A stretch of 64,000 bases of DNA, from NCBI RefSeq assembly GCF_003387475.1, contig NZ_QUNO01000010.1, forward strand, positions 124,001 to 188,000, given 5' to 3'. Source of the DNA: Kutzneria buriramensis. Its GTDB lineage: Bacteria > Actinomycetota > Actinomycetes > Mycobacteriales > Pseudonocardiaceae. The position numbers and the translations under genes are program-made. The number at the start of each line of letters is the position of its first letter. Within the stretch, counting starts at the first letter, position 1. This document shows positions 53,168 through 61,528 of this stretch, piece by piece. The notes beneath the pieces were generated by a model that saw only the letters and a list, made by a program, of their open reading frames with translations, did no database searches and had not been told where the DNA came from.

Positions 53168-55114
53168 CGGGTTCCTGACCGGGGATCCCTTGCCCACCGG
53201 GGAGATCGGCAGCAGCGTGCGGCCGCTGGGACCGACCTGGATGTCGGTGCCCATGGCCGGGCAGACGCCGCAGTCGAAGCACGGCGTCCAGCGGCAGTCG
53301 TCCTGCTCCTGCTCGGACAGCGCGTCCTGCCAGTCCGCCCAGAGCCATTCCTTGTCCAGGCCCGAGTCCAGGTGGTCCCAGGGCAGGACCTCGGTCTCGT
53401 CCCGCTCGCGCGTGGTGAACCAGGCCAGGCTCACACCCAGCGGCTCCAGCTCGCTCGCCGCCGCGTTCACCCAGCGGTCGTAGGAGAAGTGCTCGCTCCA
53501 GCCGTCCAGTCGGCCGCCGTCGCGCCACACCCGCTCGACGACCCGGCCCACCCGGCGGTCGCCGCGGCTGAGCAGTCCCTCGATCAGCGACGGTTTGCCG
53601 TCGTGGTAGCGCATGCCGATGTTGCGGGCCATGCCGCGGTCCAGGTTCACCTCGGCGCGCAGCTTGCGCAGCCGGTCGTCCACCGTGTCCGGGTCGCACT
53701 GCGGGGCCCACTGGAACGGCGTGTGCGGCTTGGGCACGAAGCCGCCGATCGAGATCGTGCAGCGGATGTCCTTGCGGCCGCTGGCTTCCCGGCCCGCGCG
53801 GATGACCTCCTTGGCCATCCGGGCGATCTGGAGCACGTCCTCGTCGGTCTCGGTGGGCAGGCCGCACATGAAGTACAGCTTCACCTGCCGCCAGCCGTTG
53901 GAGAACGCCGCGCTGACGGTGCGGATGAGGTCCTCTTCGGACACCATCTTGTTGATGACGCGGCGGATCCGCTCGCTGCCGCCCTCCGGCGCGAAGGTCA
54001 GGCCGGACCGGCGGCCGTTGCGGGAGATCTCGTTGGCCAGGTCCACGTTGAACGCGTCGACCCGGGTGCTGGGCAGGGAGAGCCCGGTGTTCGTGCCCTC
54101 GTAGCGGTCGGCCAGTCCGCGGGTGATCTCGGCGATCTCCGAGTGGTCCGCGCTGGACAGCGACAGCAGGCCGACCTCCTCGAAGCCGGTCGCCTCCAGG
54201 CCCCGCTGCACCATCGCGCCGATGCCCTCGATCGAGCGCTCCCGCACCGGACGGGTGATCATGCCCGCCTGGCAGAACCGGCAGCCCCGGGTGCAGCCGC
54301 GGAAGATCTCCACGCTCATCCGCTCGTGCACGCTCTCCGCCAGCGGCACCAGCGGCTGCTTCGGGTAGGGCCACTCGTCCAGTTCCATGGTGGTGCGCTT
54401 GAACACCCGGTACGGCACGCGGTCGGTGTTGGGCACCACCCGCTGGATCCGGCCGTCGGCCAGGTACTCCACGTCGTAGAAGCGCGGGATGTAGACGCCG
54501 CCGGTCTCCGCCAGCCGGGTCAGCAACTCGTCGCGGCCGCCGGGGCGGCCCTGCGCCTTCCACTCGCGGATGATGTCGGTGACCTCGAGCACGGCTTCCT
54601 CGCCGTCGCCGAGCACCGCCGCGTCGATGAAGTCCGCGATCGGCTCCGGGTTGAACGCGGCGTGCCCGCCGGCCAGCACGATCGGGTCGTCCTCGGTGCG
54701 GTCCGCCGCGTGCAGCGGGATGCCGGCCAGGTCCAGCGCCGTGAGCATGTTCGTGTAGCCCAGCTCGGTGGCGAAGCTCAGACCCAGCACGTCGAACGCC
54801 TTGACCGGGCGGTGCGCGTCCACCGTGAACTGCGGGACGCCGTGCTCCCGCATCAGCGCCTCCAGGTCCGGCCACACCGTGTAGGTGCGCTCGGCCAGCA
54901 CGTCCTCGAGCTCGTTGAGGATCTCGTAGAGGATCATGACGCCCTGGTTGGGCAGACCCACCTCGTAGGCGTCCGGGTACATGAGACACCAGCGCACGGC
55001 GGTCGAGTCCCAGTCCTTGACCGTCGCGTTCAGTTCGCCGCCGACGTACTGGACCGGCTTGGACACCCTCGGCAGCAGAGGCTCCAACGCGGGGAAGACC
55101 GACTCGACACTCAC
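53150..55114 (-). CDS. TIGR03960 family B12-binding radical SAM protein
   Basis: 654 residues. The N-terminal B12-binding-like domain contains GHAAFNPEPIADFIDAAVLGDGEEAV (about 155-180). The radical SAM domain has the CX3CX2C cluster motif in IFRGCTRGCRFCQAGMI (near 275). GGSERIRRVINK lies near 370 and a Cys-rich C-terminal motif (CFDCGVCPAMG near 620) may hold a second iron-sulfur cluster. Forms a functional pair with the TIGR03936 protein. Its 3' end overlaps the subtilase by 18 bp. Substrate unknown. Confidence 0.9.
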   Translation of the reverse strand: MSVESVFPALEPLLPRVSKPVQYVGGELNATVKDWDSTAVRWCLMYPDAYEVGLPNQGVMILYEILNELEDVLAERTYTVWPDLEALMREHGVPQFTVDAHRPVKAFDVLGLSFATELGYTNMLTALDLAGIPLHAADRTEDDPIVLAGGHAAFNPEPIADFIDAAVLGDGEEAVLEVTDIIREWKAQGRPGGRDELLTRLAETGGVYIPRFYDVEYLADGRIQRVVPNTDRVPYRVFKRTTMELDEWPYPKQPLVPLAESVHERMSVEIFRGCTRGCRFCQAGMITRPVRERSIEGIGAMVQRGLEATGFEEVGLLSLSSADHSEIAEITRGLADRYEGTNTGLSLPSTRVDAFNVDLANEISRNGRRSGLTFAPEGGSERIRRVINKMVSEEDLIRTVSAAFSNGWRQVKLYFMCGLPTETDEDVLQIARMAKEVIRAGREASGRKDIRCTISIGGFVPKPHTPFQWAPQCDPDTVDDRLRKLRAEVNLDRGMARNIGMRYHDGKPSLIEGLLSRGDRRVGRVVERVWRDGGRLDGWSEHFSYDRWVNAAASELEPLGVSLAWFTTRERDETEVLPWDHLDSGLDKEWLWADWQDALSEQEQDDCRWTPCFDCGVCPAMGTDIQVGPSGRTLLPISPVGKGSPVRNPSLAGG

Positions 55115-55130
55115 CCGTCAAGGGTAACGC

Positions 55131-55940
55131 TCAGGTCAGGAGCAGCTTGCCGAGGCGGCGGGTGGCGAACCAGCCACCCACCGCGACCATGGCCGCGAAG
55201 TAGGCGACGTGGCCCAGCGCGGACCAGCCCACGGCCCCGCTGGTGAGCTGCCGCATGAGCTCGATGCCGTGGTAGAGGGGCAAGCACTCGACAGCGACCC
55301 GGATGGCCGCCGGGTAGACGGTGATCGGGAAGAAGGTGGTGGAGAACAGGAACATCGGCATCACGACCAGCAGGATCAGGTCGAAGTCCTGCCACGAGCG
55401 CAGCAGCGTGGCCGCCGCCATGCCGACGGACGCGAAGCCGAAGGCGACCAGCAGCGCGGCGGGCAGCGCCAGCAGCGCCCACGGGCTGGTGATCAGGCCC
55501 AGCGCGCCCATCACGGCCAGGAAACCGGCGGCGTAGATGCCGCCGCGCAGCAGGGACCAGGAGATCTCCCCCAGCGCCACGTCCATCGGCCCGAGCGGGG
55601 TGGCCAGCATGGCGTCGTACACCCTGGCGTACTTGAGCTTCATAAACACGTTGAAGGTGGAGTCGTGCACGGCCCCGTTCATCGCCGAGGCGGCGAGCAG
55701 GCCCGGCGCCACGTACGCGGCGTAACTGATCGGGTGACCGTCGGGAGCGGTCAGGTTCCCGATGATGCCGCCGAAGCCGATGCCCAGCGCGAACAGGTAG
55801 AACAGCGGCTCCACCACGCCGGACACCACCAGCAGCCAGTTCCGGCGGTTGACCAGCGCGGAGCGTTCCACCACGGCCCGTGCGCGGCCGGCGTAGCTGC
55901 CGACGGGCACGATCCGCAGCACCAACCCGTGAGTCGTCAT
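55131..55940 (-). CDS. ABC-2 type exporter permease (downstream)
   Basis: 269 residues from ATG 55940. Six hydrophobic segments and the ABC-2 signature GIGFGGIIGNL, ALPAALLVAFGFASVGMA and PMFLFSTTFFPITVYP. It is the second of two permeases of the exporter, 5 nt after the first. Likely DrrB/NodJ-like. Substrate unknown. Confidence 0.88.
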   Translation of the reverse strand: MTTHGLVLRIVPVGSYAGRARAVVERSALVNRRNWLLVVSGVVEPLFYLFALGIGFGGIIGNLTAPDGHPISYAAYVAPGLLAASAMNGAVHDSTFNVFMKLKYARVYDAMLATPLGPMDVALGEISWSLLRGGIYAAGFLAVMGALGLITSPWALLALPAALLVAFGFASVGMAAATLLRSWQDFDLILLVVMPMFLFSTTFFPITVYPAAIRVAVECLPLYHGIELMRQLTSGAVGWSALGHVAYFAAMVAVGGWFATRRLGKLLLT

Positions 55941-55945
55941 GCCCC

Positions 55946-56743
55946 TCACACCTTCAGCCGCACGTGGAACCGCCAGCGGGCGGTGAGCACCCCGCCGGCG
56001 ACGAGAACCAGCAGGTAGGCCACGTGGCCGGCCGCCGTGAGCAGGCTCATGCCGCCGAACTCGGCGGCCCGGGCCAGCTCGTTGCCGTGCCACAGCGGCG
56101 TCACCCAGGCGAGTGGTCGACTCCACGCCGGCAGCTGGCTGATCGGGTAGTACGTGCCGGCGAACAGCGTCATCGGCACCACCACGAACCGGAACGCGTT
56201 GCCGAAGGCGTTGCCCTCGTCGTTGACGGTCGCCGCCAGCGCCACCACCCAGGTGCCGAAGGCCAGGCCGGCCAGCATCGAGATCGGCACCGCGAGCAGG
56301 GCGCCGGCGTTGACGAACGCCCCGAACAGGGCGGCGACCAGCACGTAGGCGAGGCCGGAGACGAACACCCGCAGCGCCACCCACACGACCTGCGCGGCGA
56401 GCAGCTGGTCCACCGTGACCGGGGTGGCGGTGATCGCGTAGTACCGCTGGTCCCACTTGAAGGAGCCCAGCACCGGGAACGACGACTCGCCGGTCGACAC
56501 CTGCACCGCCAGCCCCACCAGCACCGCCGGCGCGAGGTAGACGACGTAGGGCAGGTTGTCGGTCGCCGGGCCCGGCCTGATCTGGCTGCCCAGCCCGAAA
56601 CCCATGGCGGTCAGGAACATCAGCGGCGTCAGGAAGCTGGACACGGCCGTGGACCGCCAGTTGCGGCGGTACCAGGTCCACAGACCCTCCAGCACGAACC
56701 CGATCGCCGCGACCGGGTGCACGGTCCGTCCGGTGGCGGCCAT
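55946..56743 (-). CDS. ABC-2 type exporter permease (upstream)
   Basis: 265 residues from ATG 56743. Six-helix ABC-2 membrane protein: FLTPLMFLTAMGFGLGSQI, YVVYLAPAVLVGLAV and LPAWSRPLAWVTPLWHGNELAR. It overlaps the ATPase stop by 1 nt and pairs with the second permease as a heterodimer. A NodI/NodJ or daunorubicin-type exporter is plausible. Confidence 0.88.
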   Translation of the reverse strand: MAATGRTVHPVAAIGFVLEGLWTWYRRNWRSTAVSSFLTPLMFLTAMGFGLGSQIRPGPATDNLPYVVYLAPAVLVGLAVQVSTGESSFPVLGSFKWDQRYYAITATPVTVDQLLAAQVVWVALRVFVSGLAYVLVAALFGAFVNAGALLAVPISMLAGLAFGTWVVALAATVNDEGNAFGNAFRFVVVPMTLFAGTYYPISQLPAWSRPLAWVTPLWHGNELARAAEFGGMSLLTAAGHVAYLLVLVAGGVLTARWRFHVRLKV

Positions 56744-57675
56744 CAGTCCACCAACGTCCGGCCGGTCAGGCGCAGGAAGACGTCCTCCAGCGTGGACCGT
56801 CGCACCAGGCTCGAGGTCGGCCGCACGCCCCGCCGGCTCGCCTGCGCCAGCACCGACTCGCCGTCGTCGGTGTAGATCAGCAACCGGTCCGGCAGCACCT
56901 CGACGCGCTCGGCCAGGTCGTGCAGCAGCGGCACGTTGGCCTGCTGCTGGTCGATCGGGAACCGCAGCTCCAGCACCTCGCGGCTGGAGTGCTCGGCGAT
57001 CAGTCCCGCCGGCGAGCCCTCCGCGACGATCCGGCCGCCGTCCATCACCACGAGCCGGTCGCAGAGCTGCTCCGCCTCGTCCATGTAGTGCGTGGTCACG
57101 ATCAGCGTGACGCCCGACTGTTTGAGCCGGAACAGCCTGTCCCACAACAGATGTCGCGCCTGCGGGTCCAGGCCGGTGGTCGGCTCGTCGAGCAGCAGCA
57201 GCTCCGGCTCGTTCACCAGCGAGCGGGCGATCGTCAGGCGTCGCTTCATGCCGCCGGACAGCGGGTCGACCTGGTCGTCGGCGCGATCGGTGAGCTGCGC
57301 GAACCGCAGCAGCTCCGTCGCGCGGTCCCGGACCTGGGCGCGGGACAGGCCGAAATACCGGCCGTACACCTGGAGGTTCTGCCGGACCGTCAGCTCGTTG
57401 TCGAGGTTGTCCTGCTGCGGCACCACCCCGAGCCGCGCTCGGATCCGCGGGCCCTGCCGGTCCGGGTCCATGCCCAGCACCCGCAGCTCGCCGGCCGTCC
57501 GCGGCGACGTGCAGGCGATCATGCGCATCGTCGACGACTTGCCCGCGCCGTTCGGGCCGAGGAAGCCGAACGCCTCGCCGCGCCGGACCTTCACGTCGAT
57601 GCCGCGCACGGCCTCGAAGTCGCCGAACCGTTTGACCAGGCCGTCCGCCTGCACCAGGACCGCGTCGTCACTCAC
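56743..57675 (-). CDS. ABC exporter ATP-binding protein (DrrA/NodI type)
   Basis: 310 residues from GTG 57675. Walker A FLGPNGAGKSSTM, Q-loop GVVPQQDNLD, signature PLSGGMKRRL, Walker B LLLLDEPTTGLDP and switch His TTHYMDEAEQL. A C-terminal DUF4162-like tail ends in TLEDVFLRLTGRTLVD. It energises the two ABC-2 permeases that follow. A palindromic repeat lies upstream. Confidence 0.92.
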   Translation of the reverse strand: MSDDAVLVQADGLVKRFGDFEAVRGIDVKVRRGEAFGFLGPNGAGKSSTMRMIACTSPRTAGELRVLGMDPDRQGPRIRARLGVVPQQDNLDNELTVRQNLQVYGRYFGLSRAQVRDRATELLRFAQLTDRADDQVDPLSGGMKRRLTIARSLVNEPELLLLDEPTTGLDPQARHLLWDRLFRLKQSGVTLIVTTHYMDEAEQLCDRLVVMDGGRIVAEGSPAGLIAEHSSREVLELRFPIDQQQANVPLLHDLAERVEVLPDRLLIYTDDGESVLAQASRRGVRPTSSLVRRSTLEDVFLRLTGRTLVD

Positions 57676-57721
57676 AGCACCGACGCTAGCGCCGACCCCC
57701 GACAATTACATGCCGCGCGTT

Positions 57722-57842
57722 CCGTGCGGGGCGAGGTCGCCCACGAGGCCGGTGCCTTCCCTTGTCAGTTGTCGATCGATGGACGGACTCGATCGACAAC
57801 TGCCCGCGGTCCAGGCACCGGCGGCGACCTCGCCCCGCACGG
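57722..57842. repeat. Dispersed palindromic repeat, copy 2
   Basis: Outer arms 57722-57741 and 57823-57842 pair perfectly over 20 bp. Middle arms GCCGGTGCCT/AGGCACCGGC (57748-57757, 57813-57822) and the core arms CAGTTGTCGATCGA/TCGATCGACAACTG (57766-57779, 57789-57802) nest inside. Copy 1 has the same middle and core, with an A-T pair where this has G-C. Confidence 0.8.
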
Positions 57843-57858
57843 CTCCGATGCAGACGCG

Positions 57859-58104
57859 TCAGAGGTTCGGGAACCAGATCTTGATCTCCCGGTCGGCCGA
57901 CTCCGGCGAGTCCGAGCCGTGCACCAGGTTGAACTGGACCTCGAGGCCGAAGTCGCCGCGGATGGTGCCCGGGGTCGCCTTCTCGACGGGGTCGGTGCCG
58001 CCGGCCAGCTGCCGGAACGCCGAGATCGCGCGCGTGCCCTCGACCACGATCGCCACCAGCGGGCCGCCGGTGATGAACTCGACCAGGTCGTTGTAGAAGC
58101 CCTT
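57859..58104 (-). pseudogene. Truncated ndk copy (C-terminal 81 codons)
   Basis: The segment codes for [14 protein letters not shown] through [17 protein letters not shown] to IWFPNL, the last 81 codons of nucleoside diphosphate kinase, including the catalytic His in NLVHGSD. No start or first 55 codons are present; homology ends at 58104, 1 bp before a palindrome. Compared with the full copy at 58154 there are about 18 mismatches in 246 nt, most at third codon positions. This copy has the GC-rich choices of the rest of the chromosome. Confidence 0.88.
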
Positions 58105-58105
58105 A

Positions 58106-58140
58106 GTCAAGTACCCACAGGGGCACTGTGGGTACTTGAC
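58106..58140. repeat. 35-bp palindrome at the ndk junction
   Basis: GTCAAGTACCCACAG and CTGTGGGTACTTGAC form a perfect 15-bp inverted repeat with a GGGCA loop, lying between the truncated ndk and the full ndk (13 nt from its stop). There is no T-run on either strand. It could be the terminator of the full copy or the end of the inserted element. Confidence 0.75.
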
Positions 58141-58153
58141 CCGTTTCCGCAGC

Positions 58154-58564
58154 TCAGAGGCTAGGGAACCAAATCTTGATCTCCCGGTCGGCCGACTCCG
58201 GCGAGTCCGAACCGTGCACCAGGTTGAACTGAACCTCCAGGCCGAAGTCGCCCCGGATGGTGCCCGGGGTCGCCTTCTCCACCGGGTCCGTGCCGCCGGC
58301 CAGCTGCCGGAACGCCGAGATCGCGCGCGTGCCCTCGACCACGATCGCCACCAGCGGACCACCAGTGATGAACTCGACCAAGTCGCCGTAAAAGCTCTTG
58401 CCGGCATGCTCGGCATAGTGCTCCTCGGCCACGGCACGGTCCGCCGTGCGCAGCTCCAGCGCAGCCAGCTTCAGGCCCTTGCGCTCGATACGGGCGATGA
58501 CCTCGCCAACAAGGCCGCGGCTGACGCCGTCCGGCTTGACCAGCACCAGGGTGCGCTCGCTCAC
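58154..58564 (-). CDS. ndk: Nucleoside diphosphate kinase
   Basis: 136 residues from GTG 58564, preceded by AAGGAG at 9 nt. Opens [22 protein letters not shown] with the family KPD motif, has [35 protein letters not shown] with the phosphorylated His, and ends IKIWFPSL. It balances cellular NTP pools. Codon choices are less GC-rich than in the truncated copy. As the only complete copy visible, it should be the functional enzyme. Confidence 0.95.
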   Translation of the reverse strand: MSERTLVLVKPDGVSRGLVGEVIARIERKGLKLAALELRTADRAVAEEHYAEHAGKSFYGDLVEFITGGPLVAIVVEGTRAISAFRQLAGGTDPVEKATPGTIRGDFGLEVQFNLVHGSDSPESADREIKIWFPSL

Positions 58565-58729
58565 GACTGTCTTCTCCTTCATGGGGATCGGCCCTGCTAC
58601 ATGCCGCAGCACGGTTTGGACAGCAGCCTAACGAGCGGCATCCGGCATCTGGCCTTCAGGGCAGTCAACGTGAAGTCGCATCCGGACGGTCATCAACGCA
58701 CAGGCCGCCGTCGTAGAACGAGGCCGGAA

Positions 58730-59329
58730 CTAGCGGTCACGCCACGCCATGTGAGATGTCGACAGGGCTGCAATCGCTATGCGCTTCGCCGTGTCGGTGC
58801 GCAGCGCGTCTTGCGATGACTTGATCCAACCCTCGACACCTTGGTAGCCAGCGGCGCCGTACTCGACAGCCTGGATCAGGCACTCCAACTTGTCCGCGTC
58901 CTTGGCGCAGCGTGCTTCAAGGCTGGACTGCGATTCGTACTCGCCGACGGCCTCCTGCACGGTCTTGGCAGCGGCCTCGGGCATCCTCGCGACCTGGTCC
59001 TTGGTGATCGCTTCGTTGTCGCCACTACTCGGGATGTAGGGCTTTGCCGTGTGCGGGATGTCGCCAGTACGTGTCTCCTGCGAGTCATGCCAGATCGCCA
59101 TGAACGCAGCCCGCGCGGGGTCTGCACCTTCCTCAGCAGCAATCAAACCCGCGAGCTGCGCGACTCGGAGGCTGTGCTCAGCGACAGACTCTGGATCCCG
59201 TACTCCGACGTGCCACCAGCCGGCGCGACGCATCCGCTTCAACACACCCATCTCGAACGCGAAGGTCGCAATGCCAACCGCGTCGGTGTCCGTCTCTGTC
59301 GGCGAGACGGAGCTGGTGTCAGCAGCCAC
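58730..59329 (-). CDS. HD-domain 5'-nucleotidase-like protein (YfbR/HDDC2 type)
   Basis: 199 residues. HD motifs: WWHVGVRDPESVAEHSLRVAQLAGLIAAEEGADPARAAFMAIWHDSQETRTGDIPHTAK (part shown, about 35-95), with His in AEHSLR, the HD in IWHDSQE and ETRTGDI. Such enzymes dephosphorylate deoxynucleoside monophosphates. It is 12 nt downstream of the HTH regulator, likely one operon. The link with the RiPP genes is by location only. Confidence 0.78.
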   Translation of the reverse strand: MAADTSSVSPTETDTDAVGIATFAFEMGVLKRMRRAGWWHVGVRDPESVAEHSLRVAQLAGLIAAEEGADPARAAFMAIWHDSQETRTGDIPHTAKPYIPSSGDNEAITKDQVARMPEAAAKTVQEAVGEYESQSSLEARCAKDADKLECLIQAVEYGAAGYQGVEGWIKSSQDALRTDTAKRIAIAALSTSHMAWRDR

Positions 59330-59341
59330 GTGGAACCTTCC

Positions 59342-60469
59342 TCATCGGTCAGCAAGCCGGATCGCGTAGGCCACGCTAGCCAACTCCTGACGTGTCCGGG
59401 AGCCCAGGTCGGGATCGGCCTCGGTCTGCGCGATCTTGGTGAGCGCCAACCGCCGCAGGTCAGGTTGGTGATCAAGTACAGCGGGCCGGGCGAGAAGCAA
59501 AGTCCACAGGGTGTGGATGTTGAGGTCCGCGTGGTCCGACCCAGGACGCAGGCGGCCTAGCAGGTGTTCGATGACGCGTGTGCCGGCCCAGCGGTTGGGA
59601 TGCGCATCGATCATGAATCCGTCATCAGCTTGCGCTTCGGGAATCTCGCCCAACCAATATGCCCAGTAGTTGAGGTTTGCGGTCTGTTGCATGTCCGTAG
59701 ACAAGCCCGTCTCAACGAACCGCCGCAAGGGCTCCTTGTTTCCGTTGCGAGCAAGCGCAATCGCCGACGACCGTACAGCAACCCAAGAAGGGATGTCTCC
59801 AGCGCGACTCGCCGCACTAACGGACTTATTCTGCTCGTCCAGAAGCCATTGCGACGAGGTTTCACGGTCGTCGAATCCGAGGAGATAAATCGCCTGACGC
59901 CTCAACAAGACGTGTTCATCTTTACGAAACGCATCGGCAGACGTAAGAAGATGATCAAAGAATCGCGCCCGTTCATCAGCATGCAAAACGGGGCGGTCCG
60001 AAACAGGCCCTCGTCGCACTGGTCGACCAGTTGCAAGGTTGGCCAGCTGTGTAGGCGTGACGCCTGTGACAGGCCAGGTGATCAGGTTCGTGAGGTCACG
60101 GCGATGCACTACCGCAGCCAGAGGGTGGCTTACTGGATCAGCCACCCGCGCGCCGGCCTCGACGGCGTCGGCGATGACGAGATCTGCCTCGAACGCGTCC
60201 GACAGCAGCTCGAACAAGCTCGGCTGCACGCCAAGACCGGTCATCTTCATACGCAACCGTGCGAGATCCAAGGCACGCATGGATGTCAGCGGTCGACGCC
60301 CGAGCTCCCATCCCTGGACTGTGTTCAGGTCGACGGCAAGTCGTTCGGCGAGCTCGACCTGCGTCATCGGGATCGACTCACGAATCAACTTGAACAGGTA
60401 GCCGGACACCACGCCCAGGCAACGCGGAGAACCCGTACCAGTGGTACGCGTTCGCCTTCCTCGGTCCAT
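59342..60469 (-). CDS. HTH (XRE-like) regulator with helical repeat C-terminus
   Basis: 375 residues from ATG 60469; GTG 60412 would start at VVSGYLFKLIRESIP and leave the palindrome at 60435 in the promoter. The helix-turn-helix is in MTQVELAERLAVDLNTVQGWELGRR (about 36-60 from ATG 60469). The rest is helical and resembles TPR-like tails of streptomycete regulators located beside ATP-grasp RiPP clusters. It probably controls the divergent small genes and the cluster. Confidence 0.75.
   Translation of the reverse strand: MDRGRRTRTTGTGSPRCLGVVSGYLFKLIRESIPMTQVELAERLAVDLNTVQGWELGRRPLTSMRALDLARLRMKMTGLGVQPSLFELLSDAFEADLVIADAVEAGARVADPVSHPLAAVVHRRDLTNLITWPVTGVTPTQLANLATGRPVRRGPVSDRPVLHADERARFFDHLLTSADAFRKDEHVLLRRQAIYLLGFDDRETSSQWLLDEQNKSVSAASRAGDIPSWVAVRSSAIALARNGNKEPLRRFVETGLSTDMQQTANLNYWAYWLGEIPEAQADDGFMIDAHPNRWAGTRVIEHLLGRLRPGSDHADLNIHTLWTLLLARPAVLDHQPDLRRLALTKIAQTEADPDLGSRTRQELASVAYAIRLADR
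60435..60447. promoter_or_regulatory. GTACCA-G-TGGTAC palindrome near the regulator start
   Basis: A perfect 6-bp inverted repeat around one base, 23 nt before the GTG 60412 start. Could be the autoregulatory operator of the HTH protein if that start is used. Confidence 0.45.
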
Positions 60470-60622
60470 CTCCGGCCCCCAACGGTTCAGCCTTGACCAG
60501 CTGAAACCCGTACTCGCAGTCAGTCCAAGTGCAGGACAAACAAGCCTAGCGTCTACTACGTGACGGTCAACCAACACGCAGAGTCACTGCCGAGGTCGTC
60601 ACCTGACTGGAGGTGCGCCGCC

Positions 60623-60952
60623 ATGCATGACTCGCTTGCCGCGACGCCAGTCGCCCAGGACGTCGCGGTCTACTCGCTTGCAACGCTGTACTTGCTCTTG
60701 ACCGTCGCATCCGTATGGGTTCGAGTGCACTGTCCTGCCGCACACCGCCCAGGAGACAAAAGGCGGTACGTCGCGACGACGTGGCGATCGTGGTGCCGCC
60801 GCTGGCGGAACGATCTGTCGGCGCCGTCGAACTGTCCGGTCTCGTTGACCTCCCGCACACAGCTCAGCGGACGGTGCGCCTCCAGCTCGGCTGAGGTGCG
60901 CATGACGACATCTTGCCTGCGCATCTCAGCCGCACCACAGATCAAGGAATGA
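60623..60952 (+). CDS. Small membrane protein of unknown function, possibly frameshifted
   Basis: 109 residues from ATG 60623 with strong GGAGGT 9 nt before. N-terminus then one hydrophobic helix (VAVYSLATLYLLLTVASVWV, about 15-34). After about residue 48 the composition turns odd (many Ser, Cys and Trp). Another frame (60781-60894) there has the Val/Leu/Asp-rich, GC3-rich content of a real coding sequence (VAIVVPPLAERSVGAVELSG). A frameshift near 60750-60780 or an overlapping second gene would explain this. No family recognised. Confidence 0.45.
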   Translation: MHDSLAATPVAQDVAVYSLATLYLLLTVASVWVRVHCPAAHRPGDKRRYVATTWRSWCRRWRNDLSAPSNCPVSLTSRTQLSGRCASSSAEVRMTTSCLRISAAPQIKE

Positions 60953-61078
60953 CCGCGTATCAGCCGCTTTAGCGCCGAACGCAACTGTTGCGGGCACGAG
61001 CCGTTCCGGCGGCCCAGAACCTAATTTAACGTCCACATTTCACACGTACCCCACGCGAATTTAGGGCTCTGACACGCG

Positions 61079-61453
61079 ATGCATATCCCCCTGCGCCCTC
61101 CAGTACCGTTCGTTTTCGGTTACCTACGACTTCCGTCGCATCGGCCGTCCTACGTGTTTGCTGTCCGCCGACATCTCGCGTGGTATTGCCAGGATCACGG
61201 TCTGCGCGTCGGCCGTATGTTCTTCGACGAGGGTTACCCCGACACGTCTGTAAGCCGGCCCGACTTCGCCAACATGTGTTCTCGCATCCGCGAAGAAAAG
61301 CCTTACGGCGTGCTGGTGCTCCACCCCCGCGACTTGTCCACGGACGAGGCGATCAAGTCGCACCTCGCGTCCTTGGTGTGGAGGACTGGGGTGCAGCTCC
61401 TCACGGTGCGCGGCGAACTACCGACACGACCTGAGCACGTAATGCAGCCATGA
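61079..61453 (+). CDS. Resolvase-like domain protein lacking DNA-binding region
   Basis: 124 residues. Sequence FGYLRLPSH at the N-terminus corresponds to the serine recombinase opening Y-x-R-V-S, and DEGYPDTSVSRPDFANMCSRIRE followed by VLVLHPRDLSTDE matches the later conserved blocks. In place of the catalytic Ser there is Pro (LRLPS), the next residue being Ser, and no DNA-binding domain follows. It probably no longer cuts DNA and was taken over for another role near the RiPP genes. The gap 60953-61078 is AT-rich and holds its promoter. Confidence 0.6.
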   Translation: MHIPLRPPVPFVFGYLRLPSHRPSYVFAVRRHLAWYCQDHGLRVGRMFFDEGYPDTSVSRPDFANMCSRIREEKPYGVLVLHPRDLSTDEAIKSHLASLVWRTGVQLLTVRGELPTRPEHVMQP

Positions 61454-61528
61454 ACAACGTCCCAGCCGGGTGCCCAGCAACGCTTACCGTTGTGCGCCAA
61501 CGGCTCCTGGCGTCGATGAGGACCTGGC

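Noticed and set aside
58106-58140. tRNA or attachment site in a tRNA gene
   Set aside because: No cloverleaf or T-loop motif; it is a simple palindrome.
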